Source: Fidelibacterota bacterium (GTDB lineage Bacteria > Fidelibacterota > Marinisomatia > SCGC-AAA003-L08 > D37C17). From it: a stretch of DNA of 15,139 nucleotides. Below the pieces are notes generated by a model. It saw only the letters and a list, made by a program, of their open reading frames with translations. It did not search any database and was not told where the DNA came from. The position numbers and the translations under genes are program-made. The DNA is taken from contig JABHHG010000112.1 of NCBI GenBank assembly GCA_018671635.1, positions 1-15,139 of the forward strand, read 5' to 3'. Below are positions 1 through 6,841 of the stretch, in pieces (position 1 is the stretch's first letter; the number at the start of each line of letters is the position of its first letter).

Positions 1-251
1 ATAATCAGCATGAATGATAGCTTGATGCCGATGGGAACTTTTCTGATAGCAATTACTGAAAACATCACCAACAAAATAAAAAGTCCGCCGTGAATTCGAC
101 CCGGCCAACTAACGGCCTCAGGTAATTCCAGTAAATATTTTAGGGGCATGGCGATGAAAAAAAGGATAAGTGTGGAACAGCCTTCAATAAGGCTTAGCTT
201 TCTTAATTTCTTGAGAAATTCTGGGTTTTCTACTTCTTGTGGTTGGTTCAT
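1..251 (-). CDS. DUF3817-family membrane protein, N-terminal part (cut by window edge)
   Basis: Reading the minus strand from an ATG at 251 gives 83 codons that run off the left edge, so the C-terminus is missing. The visible protein has a short polar N-terminus, then a hydrophobic helix around residues 25-40 and a second around 57-70. The motifs LIEGCSTLILFFIAMPLKYL and GRIHGGLFIL match what I recall of DUF3817, a family of small integral membrane proteins with an invariant EG and a PLKY plus HG pattern. The family has no established function. The ATG overlaps the stop of the upstream minus-strand gene by four bases (ATGA at 251-248), and no Shine-Dalgarno sequence precedes it, so translation is probably coupled to that gene. 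The family assignment comes from memory of the motif and not from a search. Confidence 0.8.
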   Translation of the reverse strand, partial: MNQPQEVENPEFLKKLRKLSLIEGCSTLILFFIAMPLKYLLELPEAVSWPGRIHGGLFILLVMFSVIAIRKVPIGIKLSFMLI

Positions 252-505
252 TTTCTAAACATAACGTATAAATTCACCCGCCAGCTGGCGGGTGAATCCA
301 AGCACGGTGTATTTGTAAAAACTCTTGCCATTCTTTTTGTTGGTCGTATAACACATGAACTAGCATATGCAGAAAGATCTCCAGTCATTTCGTCTTTTGA
401 AATAGATGAGTCCCAAGGATTATTAACTTCCAATGTTAACTGTGGCAAGTCTGCACTGAATACTAATATTGGAAATAACGTCACAATTATTTTTCTTTTA
501 ATCAT
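248..505 (-). CDS. Small exported protein of unknown function, possibly truncated
   Basis: An 85-residue protein. Residues 1-18 form a classical signal peptide, with basic residues (KRK), a hydrophobic core and VFSA before D19, so the product should be exported. A good Shine-Dalgarno sequence (GGGAG, 512-516 on the minus strand) sits before the ATG. The stop overlaps the ATG of the DUF3817 gene by four bases. The stretch SISKDEMTGDLSAYASS (residues 34-50) looks like the start of a structured domain, and I recall similar DxMTG...A.S motifs in larger small-secreted proteins. After residue 59 the sequence loses that character, and residues 70-78 are encoded by a perfect 26-bp palindrome. Either the gene was cut short and finishes in foreign sequence, or the palindrome inserted in place. 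I do not recognise a function. The start and signal peptide are solid, but the C-terminal third is doubtful. Confidence 0.6.
   Translation of the reverse strand: MIKRKIIVTLFPILVFSADLPQLTLEVNNPWDSSISKDEMTGDLSAYASSCVIRPTKRMARVFTNTPCLDSPASWRVNLYVMFRK
272..297. repeat. Perfect 26-bp palindrome
   Basis: The left arm ATTCACCCGCCAG (272-284) is followed directly by its exact reverse complement CTGGCGGGTGAAT (285-297). It is far richer in GC than its surroundings. It lies inside the 3' end of the small exported-protein gene and 21 bp upstream of the DUF3817 start codon on the minus strand. In RNA it could fold into an 11-bp stem with a four-base loop. It could be a dispersed palindromic repeat unit, a protein-binding site, or an RNA hairpin controlling expression between the two minus-strand genes. 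There is no second copy in this window. Confidence 0.75.
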
Positions 506-771
506 AATAGTCTCCCATTAATTTTTGAATTGCTGAAAAAAGATGCCCAACCCTTACAATACCCTAAAACTTCAATATAAGAATTATGAGTATTCTCTGA
601 AATTCGTGGTATTATACCGAAAGAATGTATTTTGGGTTTTCCCCAAGACTATTGTTCATTAGGATTGATTTGTATTCATTACGTGAAATATAAACAAAAG
701 TCTTAATAATGAACAAGCCTAAACTTTTGACCTGATTTTGAGAAAATAGGAAAGACCGATCACATCCATAC

Positions 772-793
772 AATCACATAAAAAGATGTGATT
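772..793. promoter_or_regulatory. Stem-loop in the bat leader
   Basis: AATCACAT (772-779), the six-base loop AAAAAG, then ATGTGATT (786-793) make a perfect 8-bp stem about 100 bp upstream of batA. The stem is AT-rich and is not followed by a T run, so it is a poor terminator. The arms point the opposite way from a CRP site. It could be a leader RNA structure or an operator. Confidence 0.4.
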
Positions 794-810
794 CATTAAA
801 GGCATAATCC

Positions 811-824
811 CCCTAAATTTAGGG
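811..824. promoter_or_regulatory. Palindromic candidate operator upstream of batA
   Basis: CCCTAAATTTAGGG is a perfect 14-bp palindrome centred about 72 bp before the batA start codon. Its GC-containing ends on an AT core resemble the general form of a dimeric repressor site. No known regulator consensus is claimed. Role inferred from position and symmetry only. Confidence 0.4.
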
Positions 825-889
825 TCTGAAAATTCAATTATTTATGAAACTTATTCACAACATACACATTTATTTACTATTCTGACCTG

Positions 890-1879
890 ATGGAATTCGC
901 ACATCCATATTATCTACTTGGCTTGGTGGCTATGCCCATCATTCTATTGTGGTACCTGAAAAAGGGTCGCCATGAAGAAGCCAGTATTCGCTATTCAAAT
1001 ATTGATTTTATTCCCAAAGCGGCAATCCGTCGGGGGGAGTGGAAAACCCGTGGATTAATTTTTACCAAACTCATTATAATGTCACTCATGATATTGGCAT
1101 TGGCACGGCCCCGAATATCGGACACTGTTCGTGAAACTAATGCTGAAGTAATTGATATATTATTAATGATTGACCAGTCGTCATCCATGTTGGCGCAAGA
1201 CTTTAAGCCCAACCGTTTAGAGGCGGCCAAGGTGGTGGCACAGTCATTTATTAAGGCCCGAGAGGGTGATCGATTGGGACTCATTGTATTTGCTGGCGAG
1301 TCATATATTCAATGTCCCATTACGCGAGATGTGGATATTCTCACCGAATTTACAAAGCAAATTGAGATAGTGGATAAGGAACATGATGGTACCGCCATCG
1401 GTATGGCCATTGCTACGGCGATTAATCGTTTGCGTGATAGTGAAGCCACGTCAAAAGTAGCCATATTATTATCTGATGGTAGTAATAATGCAGGGGAATT
1501 AGACCCTATCACCGCCGCAGAGTTGGCAGCAACATTTGGAATTAGATTTTATACGGTAGCGGCAGGAACCCACGGAATGGCACCCTACCCCGTTACCGAT
1601 ATGTGGGGTCGGAAAACCATTCAAAATGTTCAGGTAGATGTGGATGAAGCCACATTGAAAGAAATCGCTGAAATTACAGGGGGTCAATTTTTTAGAGCCA
1701 CCGATAATGAGTCATTGCAGAAAGTATATTCAGAAATTAATGAACTTGAGCGGACTGAAATTGAAGTAATGGAATACCAAAACTATACCGAACTCTATTC
1801 ACGATTAACTATTCCCGCCGCATTACTGTCTCTCATGTTTTTAGTTACCTCCCGTGGTATTTTTGGAAAGCTTCTCTAA
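890..1879 (+). CDS. batA: BatA, membrane-anchored von Willebrand A protein
   Basis: A 329-residue protein of normal length for BatA. It has two N-terminal membrane helices (about 6-22 and 56-72), a von Willebrand factor A domain from about residue 86, and a C-terminal helix (about 306-321). The metal-ion-dependent adhesion site is complete in outline: D95-x-S97-x-S99 in IDQSSSM, T168 in DGTAIG, and D196-G197 in LLSDGS. The start MEFAHPYYLLGLVAMP is typical of the family, the frame is closed upstream by a TGA at 845, and no clear Shine-Dalgarno precedes the ATG. BatA is the first of five bat genes. Bat (Bacteroides aerotolerance) operons are linked to oxygen and stress tolerance in Bacteroides and to envelope fitness in spirochaetes, but the biochemical role is unsettled. 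The moxR ATPase and DUF58 genes that often precede batA are absent here. Confidence 0.92.
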   Translation: MEFAHPYYLLGLVAMPIILLWYLKKGRHEEASIRYSNIDFIPKAAIRRGEWKTRGLIFTKLIIMSLMILALARPRISDTVRETNAEVIDILLMIDQSSSMLAQDFKPNRLEAAKVVAQSFIKAREGDRLGLIVFAGESYIQCPITRDVDILTEFTKQIEIVDKEHDGTAIGMAIATAINRLRDSEATSKVAILLSDGSNNAGELDPITAAELAATFGIRFYTVAAGTHGMAPYPVTDMWGRKTIQNVQVDVDEATLKEIAEITGGQFFRATDNESLQKVYSEINELERTEIEVMEYQNYTELYSRLTIPAALLSLMFLVTSRGIFGKLL

Positions 1880-2913
1880 TGGTTCGATATACCCATCCAG
1901 AAATGTTCTATTTGTTAATCCCATTCGTATTGGTTATAATTTGGTATGCAATCTCAGGTCGAAAACTACACCAACAAATGGAGTCATTAGGCACTGAGCA
2001 AGTGCGGAAATTTTTATTAAATCGTGTCAAGCTTAGCCGTGTTAAATTGCGGTCACGTTTATTGATTTTGGGAATTCTCTTTATTATATTGGCATCTGTT
2101 GGCCCACAAATTGGTACAAAATTGACCCAATTAAATCGAAAAGGGGTGGATGTGATTATTGCATTAGACACCTCCACAAGTATGGATGCCATTGATGTAT
2201 CTCCATCTCGAATTGAAAAAGCCAAGCATGAATTGTCTCGATTTATGAATGGACTTGATGGTGATCGTGTGGGACTTATTGTGTTTGCCGGTTCTGCTCA
2301 TTTGCATTGCCCATTAACCTCTGATTATTCAGCGGCTCGGTTATTTCTTAATTCTGTAGATTCAAAAATTATTGCCACGCAAGGCACCGATATGGCGGCA
2401 GCACTTGAGCTTGCCATGGAAAATATTCCTGAAGCAGATGAAACGTATAAAGTGATTGTTTTAGTATCGGATGGGGAAGACCACCAAGGGCGCGTGATGA
2501 AATTGGCAGAAGATGCGAAGAAGCGTGGAATCATTGTGCATACCATGGGCGTGGGCACCGCCACTGGTGGGCCGATTCCCATTTTGGATGTGAGTGGTAA
2601 ACGTAAAGATTTCAAGAAAGATCGCAAGGGGAATATTGTTACCTCAAAATTGAATGGTGCCACATTGAATGATATTGCTTTTAAAACAGGTGGGAAGTAT
2701 ATCCGTGTAGAAAATCAGTCCAATGCTATAGCGCCAATCATCCATGAAATTTCTGAAATGGAAAGTCGTGAATTGAAATCGCATGTGTTTTCTCAATATG
2801 AAGATCGATTTCAAGTCTTTTTAATTATTGCACTCATTTTATTTTTAGCGGAGTTTTTCATATCCACTCGAACCAAAGAAGAGATGGTATGGGAAGGCCG
2901 GTTCTCAAAATGA
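1879..2913 (+). CDS. batB: BatB, membrane-anchored von Willebrand A protein
   Basis: A 344-residue paralogue of BatA with the same plan: membrane helices at about 8-24 and 60-76, a von Willebrand A domain from about residue 90, and a C-terminal helix at about 312-328. Its metal site is intact, with D97-T-S99-T-S101 in ALDTSTSM, T170 in QGTDMA, and D198-G199 in LVSDGED. The ATG shares one base with the batA stop (TAATG), so translation is probably coupled by re-initiation. BatA and BatB are thought to pair and to bring in the TPR proteins. The segment PILDVSGKRKDFKKDRKGN (about 234-252) is a charged insertion near the end of the A domain, as in other BatB proteins. Confidence 0.92.
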   Translation: MVRYTHPEMFYLLIPFVLVIIWYAISGRKLHQQMESLGTEQVRKFLLNRVKLSRVKLRSRLLILGILFIILASVGPQIGTKLTQLNRKGVDVIIALDTSTSMDAIDVSPSRIEKAKHELSRFMNGLDGDRVGLIVFAGSAHLHCPLTSDYSAARLFLNSVDSKIIATQGTDMAAALELAMENIPEADETYKVIVLVSDGEDHQGRVMKLAEDAKKRGIIVHTMGVGTATGGPIPILDVSGKRKDFKKDRKGNIVTSKLNGATLNDIAFKTGGKYIRVENQSNAIAPIIHEISEMESRELKSHVFSQYEDRFQVFLIIALILFLAEFFISTRTKEEMVWEGRFSK

Positions 2914-3740
2914 GAATTTATCTAATTATTTTAGTATCATTTATGATGGCACAAGATAGTACGTCTATTTCACCAGAAGCGGTTGAAGCCATTCAAGATT
3001 ATGAGAATCTAATTGAAAAATTCCCTGATATGAAGGGTCTAAATTTTAATTTAGCAAACATCCACTCAAAAACGGGTGATATGGAATCGGCCATGCGTCA
3101 GTACGAACAGGCATTGTCATCCCAAGATGAAGAGCTTCGGGCGCATGCTTTATATAATATGGGCAATCTTCAATTTGAAAATGGTAATGTGGAAGAGAGT
3201 AGTAAATTATTTCGGGAGGCGTTAAAGTTATCCTCCGAAGATGAAGATATTTTACACAATTATGCCCTCAGTCAAAAGGTCTTAAAAGAACAGCAAGAAC
3301 AAGAAAAACAACAAGACCAAAATAAAGAAGATCAAGAGAATAAAGAGGACCAAGAAAAGCAAGAACAGCAGCAAGATTCAGAGCAAAATCAAGATGATAA
3401 AAATCAGGAAGAGCAGGAATCATCAGAACAAAAAGATAGTGAAAGCCAAAAGCAAGAAGAAGGAGAGTCTGAGGAAACTGAAGAAGATAAAGAAAAAGAA
3501 TCTGAAACATCTGAAAATGAAGACGAAAAGCAAGATGAGTCCCAAAAGGCTGATGAACAAAAAGATGAGGAAAAAGACAGAAAACAGGGAGAGCCACAAC
3601 CCAATGAGTTAACAGAAGAACAGAAGCGGAATATACAAGAAGCGGAAGCTATATTAAATGCGTTAAAAGCTGATAAAGATAATTTGAAAAAGAAAAAATA
3701 TAAGGCAAAGGGTCGAGTTAAATTGGAGAAAGATTGGTAA
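2910..3740 (+). CDS. batC: BatC, exported TPR protein with an acidic Glu/Gln/Lys linker
   Basis: The ATG at 2910 was chosen over one 21 bp upstream. It gives the classic ATGA overlap with batB and puts a signal peptide (MRIYLIILVSFMMA, then Q15) right at the N-terminus. The product is 276 residues. Residues 43-118 hold about two TPR units, with motifs such as NLANIHSKTGDMESAMRQYE and YNMGNLQFENGNVEESSKLF. Residues 126-230 are almost entirely E, Q, K, D, S and N and must be disordered. Residues 232-276 form a conserved-looking helical tail (EAEAILNALKADKDNLKKKK) ending in LEKDW, as BatC proteins of Bacteroidetes do. It is expected to act in the periplasm with BatA and BatB. The low-complexity part is under-constrained and its exact length is unlikely to matter. 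Confidence 0.88.
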   Translation: MRIYLIILVSFMMAQDSTSISPEAVEAIQDYENLIEKFPDMKGLNFNLANIHSKTGDMESAMRQYEQALSSQDEELRAHALYNMGNLQFENGNVEESSKLFREALKLSSEDEDILHNYALSQKVLKEQQEQEKQQDQNKEDQENKEDQEKQEQQQDSEQNQDDKNQEEQESSEQKDSESQKQEEGESEETEEDKEKESETSENEDEKQDESQKADEQKDEEKDRKQGEPQPNELTEEQKRNIQEAEAILNALKADKDNLKKKKYKAKGRVKLEKDW

Positions 3741-5443
3741 TGAGATTTTTATTTTTAATTATCACCACCCATCTAATTTTTGCAGGACATGTTACCGTAG
3801 ATGTGGATAGCCATCAGATTAGTGAAGGTGAGTCAATAATCTTAACTGTTAAATCTCAAAATTCAAAAGATGCACCTATAGTGAGCCTCCCAAATTTTAC
3901 TGATTTTACAATTGTCTCAGGCCCAACTCAATCATCAAATTCCAGTTATTCACTTATTAATGGCAAGATGGCAAGTAATTCATCATACACACTCACATGG
4001 ACACTTATGCCACGCAAGATTGGGAGATTACTCATATCGTCATTTCAAATTCAATTGGATGGAAAAACCACCAAATCAAAACCCATTTATGTAGGCGTTG
4101 AAAAACGGAGTAAAAATTCAAAGAAAACGGCTCAATTTTTTGTGGAGGCAAAGATTGATAATGTGTCGCCATATAGAGGTGAACAGGTCATATTAACCTA
4201 TACATTATATACCCGTGTGGATATAACAAGTTTTGATGAAAAGATGCCTCGCTACAAAGGCTTTTGGGTAGAAGATTTATTCTCACCTACAAAATTACAA
4301 TTAAGAAAAGTGCAAAAAAATAGACTTCAATACCATGCAGCCACCATTAAGAAAAGTGCGTTGTTTCCCACCAAATCTGGGAAAATCACCATCGACCCCA
4401 TGATTGCTACCATTGGCGTGAGAGATGGAAAAAGAAATTCATTTTCTGTATTTGGTTCGCCTTCAAAACAACATACTATTTCCACTGAATCCATAATTTT
4501 GAATGTGAAACCATTACCCAAAACCAAGGATGGTCAGACTTCGGCTGTAGTGGGTAAATGGAATATTAAATCCACCATCCATAGAACCAATGTTATGCAA
4601 GATGAAGCATTGACCATCAAGGTACATCTAACGGGAAATGGAAACCTGAAATCGGCCGATATTTTACCGTATAAATTCCCCGAAAGTTTTGAAGTATTTG
4701 AACCCAAAGTGACGGTGAAGAATTCTAAGTCTCAATCAAAAATTGGCGGTGAAAAGATTATTGAGTATGTGGTGATTCCCCGCACAGTTGGTAAAGTTAC
4801 GCTTTCCCCTTTTGAAATCAAATATTTTGACAATGCCATCAATAAATGGAATACAAAACGGAGCAAGGCTATCAAATTATCCGTTGTTGAAAATAAGAAA
4901 TCCACATCAGGAACCGTGGGATTATCAAAAGAAGAAGTTCAGTTGGTGGGCAAAGATATTCGATTCATGGATGACGGTGAACCCCATTGGCAAAAAACAA
5001 ATTCTGGCCTTGTGGACAAGAACATCCTTATTTTGGCAACTGTCGCATTGATTTTATTCTTTTTCCCCAGTGTTGTCAATATGCGACAATCCCATTTGAA
5101 AAATACAATGGGAGACCGGAAATCTCGACGTGCACTTAAAGAATCAGTGGCAATGATTAAGACAATTAATGATTCACCGGTGGCTGTTTATGGCAGTATT
5201 CATCAAGCCATAATTATGTACATTAATAGTAAAACTGGACAGAAGTCCGCCGAATATTCTAGTGGAAACATCATTTCAATTTTTGAAATGCATTCACTGT
5301 CATCTACCTCCATGGATTCCTTGAAAAAGATAATGGAACGGGGCGAAGCGGTAAGATATTCCCCAGTTTCTGCGGCTGAAATTCAGAATGATATTGAAGG
5401 AATAAAGGCTGTATTAAAGGAGGCTGATAATGGCTGGGCGTAA
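3740..5443 (+). CDS. batD: BatD, periplasmic protein with C-terminal membrane anchor
   Basis: A 567-residue protein of the BatD (oxygen tolerance) family. The ATG at 3740 is preferred over an in-frame TTG at 3734. It makes the TAATG overlap with batC, and GGAGAAAG (3725-3732) lies upstream. Residues 1-15 are a signal peptide (MRFLFLIITTHLIFA). Residues 16 to about 425 are beta-rich, with Ig-like strands in repeats; segments such as VDSHQISEGESI and NVSPYRGEQVILTYTLYT are typical of BatD. One membrane helix follows (about 429-446), then a basic cytoplasmic region of about 120 residues. The large periplasmic part suggests a binding or scaffolding role in the Bat complex. Length and position in the operon support the call, though BatD is the least conserved member in sequence. 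Confidence 0.88.
   Translation: MRFLFLIITTHLIFAGHVTVDVDSHQISEGESIILTVKSQNSKDAPIVSLPNFTDFTIVSGPTQSSNSSYSLINGKMASNSSYTLTWTLMPRKIGRLLISSFQIQLDGKTTKSKPIYVGVEKRSKNSKKTAQFFVEAKIDNVSPYRGEQVILTYTLYTRVDITSFDEKMPRYKGFWVEDLFSPTKLQLRKVQKNRLQYHAATIKKSALFPTKSGKITIDPMIATIGVRDGKRNSFSVFGSPSKQHTISTESIILNVKPLPKTKDGQTSAVVGKWNIKSTIHRTNVMQDEALTIKVHLTGNGNLKSADILPYKFPESFEVFEPKVTVKNSKSQSKIGGEKIIEYVVIPRTVGKVTLSPFEIKYFDNAINKWNTKRSKAIKLSVVENKKSTSGTVGLSKEEVQLVGKDIRFMDDGEPHWQKTNSGLVDKNILILATVALILFFFPSVVNMRQSHLKNTMGDRKSRRALKESVAMIKTINDSPVAVYGSIHQAIIMYINSKTGQKSAEYSSGNIISIFEMHSLSSTSMDSLKKIMERGEAVRYSPVSAAEIQNDIEGIKAVLKEADNGWA
5416..5423 (+). promoter_or_regulatory. Strong Shine-Dalgarno sequence for batE
   Basis: AAAGGAGG lies six bases before the batE ATG, inside the last codons of batD. 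It is the only near-perfect ribosome binding site within the bat operon and fixes the batE start at 5430, giving a 14-base overlap. Confidence 0.8.
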
Positions 5444-6200
5444 ATGGATGTTTATTGTATGTAGCTTCATGTTTGCCACGCCAGTGGAATATGGTGATTC
5501 TCCTGCTGAAAGTTTAGATACATATTATAAATCGGGATTAGATTTCTATGAATCCAGAGCATATCAAAATGCAAAATCGGCCTTCGAAAAAGTATTGGAA
5601 AATAATTGGGAATCCCCTGAATTGTATTACAATTTAGGAAATGTATATTATCGATTGAATGATATTTCAGGGGCAGTATGGGCTTACGAAATGTGCCTTC
5701 ATCATGATCCCACCCATGAGGATTCAGAATTTAATTTGAAGTTAGCCAATGTGAATGTGAAAGATCGAATTGCTATTCCAGAGGCCCCCATTTATTTGAA
5801 ATTGTATATGGGAATAAAAGAACGATTTACCCCCAATGAATGGGTGAAAATCACCTTGGGGTTATTTGTACTATTTTTGCTATTTGTATTGGTCCGAAAA
5901 TTCTGGGGATATTTGCCTATATTGAATTCTTCTGAAAATTTCATACTCATACTTATTTGTATAACATTTTTATTTTCGCTTCATTCCATTTGGACAGATT
6001 CAAACATCTCACAGGGTATAATTTATATTGAATCCGTGGATGTTTTATCTGAACCCAATACCCAATCAACCACTCTTTTCCAAGTACATGAAGGCTTAAA
6101 AGTTTCCATTACTCAAAATTCAAAAAATTGGGTAGATATAGAATTGGTAGATGGAAAAAGTGGGTGGATAAATGGAGCCAGTATTCGGGCCATTCATTAA
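5430..6200 (+). CDS. batE: BatE, TPR and SH3-domain membrane protein
   Basis: A 256-residue protein. A weak signal-like segment (about 5-17) is followed by two TPR units (about 30-105, e.g. SPELYYNLGNVYYRLNDISG). Two membrane helices (about 141-157 and 171-187) come next, then a C-terminal SH3b-like domain (about 196-254, with VLSEPNTQSTTLFQVHEG and SGWINGASIRAIH). This order is the usual BatE plan. The helices put both the TPR and SH3 parts on the same side, probably the periplasm. It overlaps batD by 14 bases, has its own strong ribosome binding site, and is the last gene of the operon, ahead of a hairpin. The SH3 part might contact peptidoglycan or partner proteins, but that is inference. 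Confidence 0.87.
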   Translation: MAGRKWMFIVCSFMFATPVEYGDSPAESLDTYYKSGLDFYESRAYQNAKSAFEKVLENNWESPELYYNLGNVYYRLNDISGAVWAYEMCLHHDPTHEDSEFNLKLANVNVKDRIAIPEAPIYLKLYMGIKERFTPNEWVKITLGLFVLFLLFVLVRKFWGYLPILNSSENFILILICITFLFSLHSIWTDSNISQGIIYIESVDVLSEPNTQSTTLFQVHEGLKVSITQNSKNWVDIELVDGKSGWINGASIRAIH

Positions 6201-6212
6201 CTAAAACCCAGA

Positions 6213-6235
6213 GAGAGTATGCGCGCTATACTCTC
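6213..6235. terminator. Hairpin between convergent genes, likely bidirectional terminator
   Basis: GAGAGTAT (6213-6220), the loop GCGCGCT, then ATACTCTC (6228-6235) form an 8-bp stem between the end of batE and the end of the convergent minus-strand gene. On the minus strand it is followed by a TTTT tract at 6203-6206; on the plus strand there is no T run. Termination is therefore more likely for the minus-strand gene, and possible for bat. Confidence 0.55.
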
Positions 6236-6248
6236 AAAAGGATACGGG

Positions 6249-6665
6249 TTAACGAGTAACTACTTCCGAACTACCTTCAATTACAGTTTCAACTGTTGTT
6301 GAATCGGCAATTTGAATCACTTCATTCTCAACTTCTTCAGCCAATAGCGTCAAGTACGATTGACCTTTCCACGAAAATGCTTGATTTGACCCAAGGCAGT
6401 TTCTGAAATAACTGAATGCATCTTTGAATGGTAGCTTGTCAGTAGTTTTAGGATCGATTTTACACTCATCAATTTCAACCGATTCTTTCAGGGGAAGCTC
6501 CATACTATCTTCTGCTAATTCCAAAGGGGTTAGTGGAATTTCAGGTGGAGTTGGAACATCCATTTGAACCGATTTTAGTTGAGTGTTATTATCTTGGGAC
6601 TGATGATGAAATAATAATGCTACTACTGAAGTTAGAATTATTATTAACGTTATCTTTTCTTTCAT
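6249..6665 (-). CDS. Small membrane-anchored or secreted protein of unknown function
   Basis: A 138-residue protein on its own transcription unit, convergent with bat and divergent from yebC. AAGGAG, six bases before the ATG on the minus strand, is a clear Shine-Dalgarno. Residues 5-19 form a single hydrophobic helix (ITLIIILTSVVALLF), either a signal anchor or an uncleaved signal. A Pro/Glu-rich spacer follows (about 36-62, VPTPPEIPLTPLELAE). Residues 79-111 look like a compact domain with PFKDAFSYFRNCLG, then FSWKGQSYLT and AEEV. The pattern F..AF...R...G....F.W.G..Y.T...EE is one I believe occurs in short proteins of marine bacteria, but I cannot name a family. The tail is rich in E, V and T. 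Two cysteines (C68 and C90) could pair if it is exported. Function not assigned. Confidence 0.75.
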   Translation of the reverse strand: MKEKITLIIILTSVVALLFHHQSQDNNTQLKSVQMDVPTPPEIPLTPLELAEDSMELPLKESVEIDECKIDPKTTDKLPFKDAFSYFRNCLGSNQAFSWKGQSYLTLLAEEVENEVIQIADSTTVETVIEGSSEVVTR

Positions 6666-6841
6666 TTGTGACTCCTTTTATGTTGACTCCATTGCTTACA
6701 TTTGATGCGTTATATTTGTTCCAATAAATTTAAAATGGAGAATAATTAAAAGTTTATAATTTCCTCATTTCTCTTATAGAAATAGCCCTCAAAATCGCCT
6801 AAATTATCTAGATAAAATTTTCAATAATTCAGAGGTCAATT
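6666..6841. promoter_or_regulatory. Divergent promoter region between the small minus-strand gene and yebC
   Basis: This 176-bp AT-rich spacer must hold promoters for both directions. A perfect TATAAT lies at 6755-6760 on the plus strand, and a second possible box TATAGA at 6775-6780, but neither has a good -35 element. The palindrome TTATCTAGATAA (6804-6815) sits 27 bp before the yebC start and could be an operator. AGAGG (6831-6835) is a modest ribosome binding site for yebC. Exact start sites cannot be assigned. Confidence 0.4.

Larger units (their letters stand above)
506..889. other. Divergent intergenic region upstream of the bat operon
   Basis: These 384 bp separate the minus-strand pair from batA and hold no convincing gene. 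On the minus strand a perfect TATAAT lies at 616-611, inside the palindrome GGTATTATACC, about 105 bp before the exported-protein ATG, but without a good -35 box. On the plus strand CTTACA (553-558), 17 bp, TATAAG (576-581) is a possible promoter for a long bat leader. Further inverted repeats are TTGTTCATTA (652-661) with TAATGAACAA (707-716), a hairpin at 772-793 and CCCTAAATTTAGGG at 811-824. All promoter calls are weak because the organism's sigma consensus is unknown. Confidence 0.5.

Noticed and set aside
237..521. Plus-strand open frame of 94 codons across the 26-bp palindrome
   Set aside because: It lies antisense to the exported-protein gene, which has a signal peptide and a Shine-Dalgarno sequence; the plus-strand frame has no ribosome binding site and no protein-like pattern apart from a hydrophobic end.
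772..793. CRP/FNR-type binding site
   Set aside because: The arms are TCACAT...ATGTGA, the reverse order of the CRP consensus TGTGA...TCACA, so the match is only apparent.
2889..2909. Earlier ATG for batC
   Set aside because: It would add seven residues before the signal peptide and a 25-base overlap; the ATG at 2910 forms the ATGA junction and a normal signal peptide.
3285..3599. Tandem repeat or CRISPR-like array
   Set aside because: The repeated GAA, CAA and AAA words are codons of a Glu/Gln/Lys-rich linker; there is no fixed repeat unit or spacer.
3268..3604. Minus-strand hydrophobic and Ser/Phe-rich frames antisense to batC
   Set aside because: They are the direct complement of the low-complexity linker; their composition follows from that and not from selection.
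3734..3739. TTG start for batD
   Set aside because: An ATG two codons later makes the TAATG junction seen repeatedly in this window.
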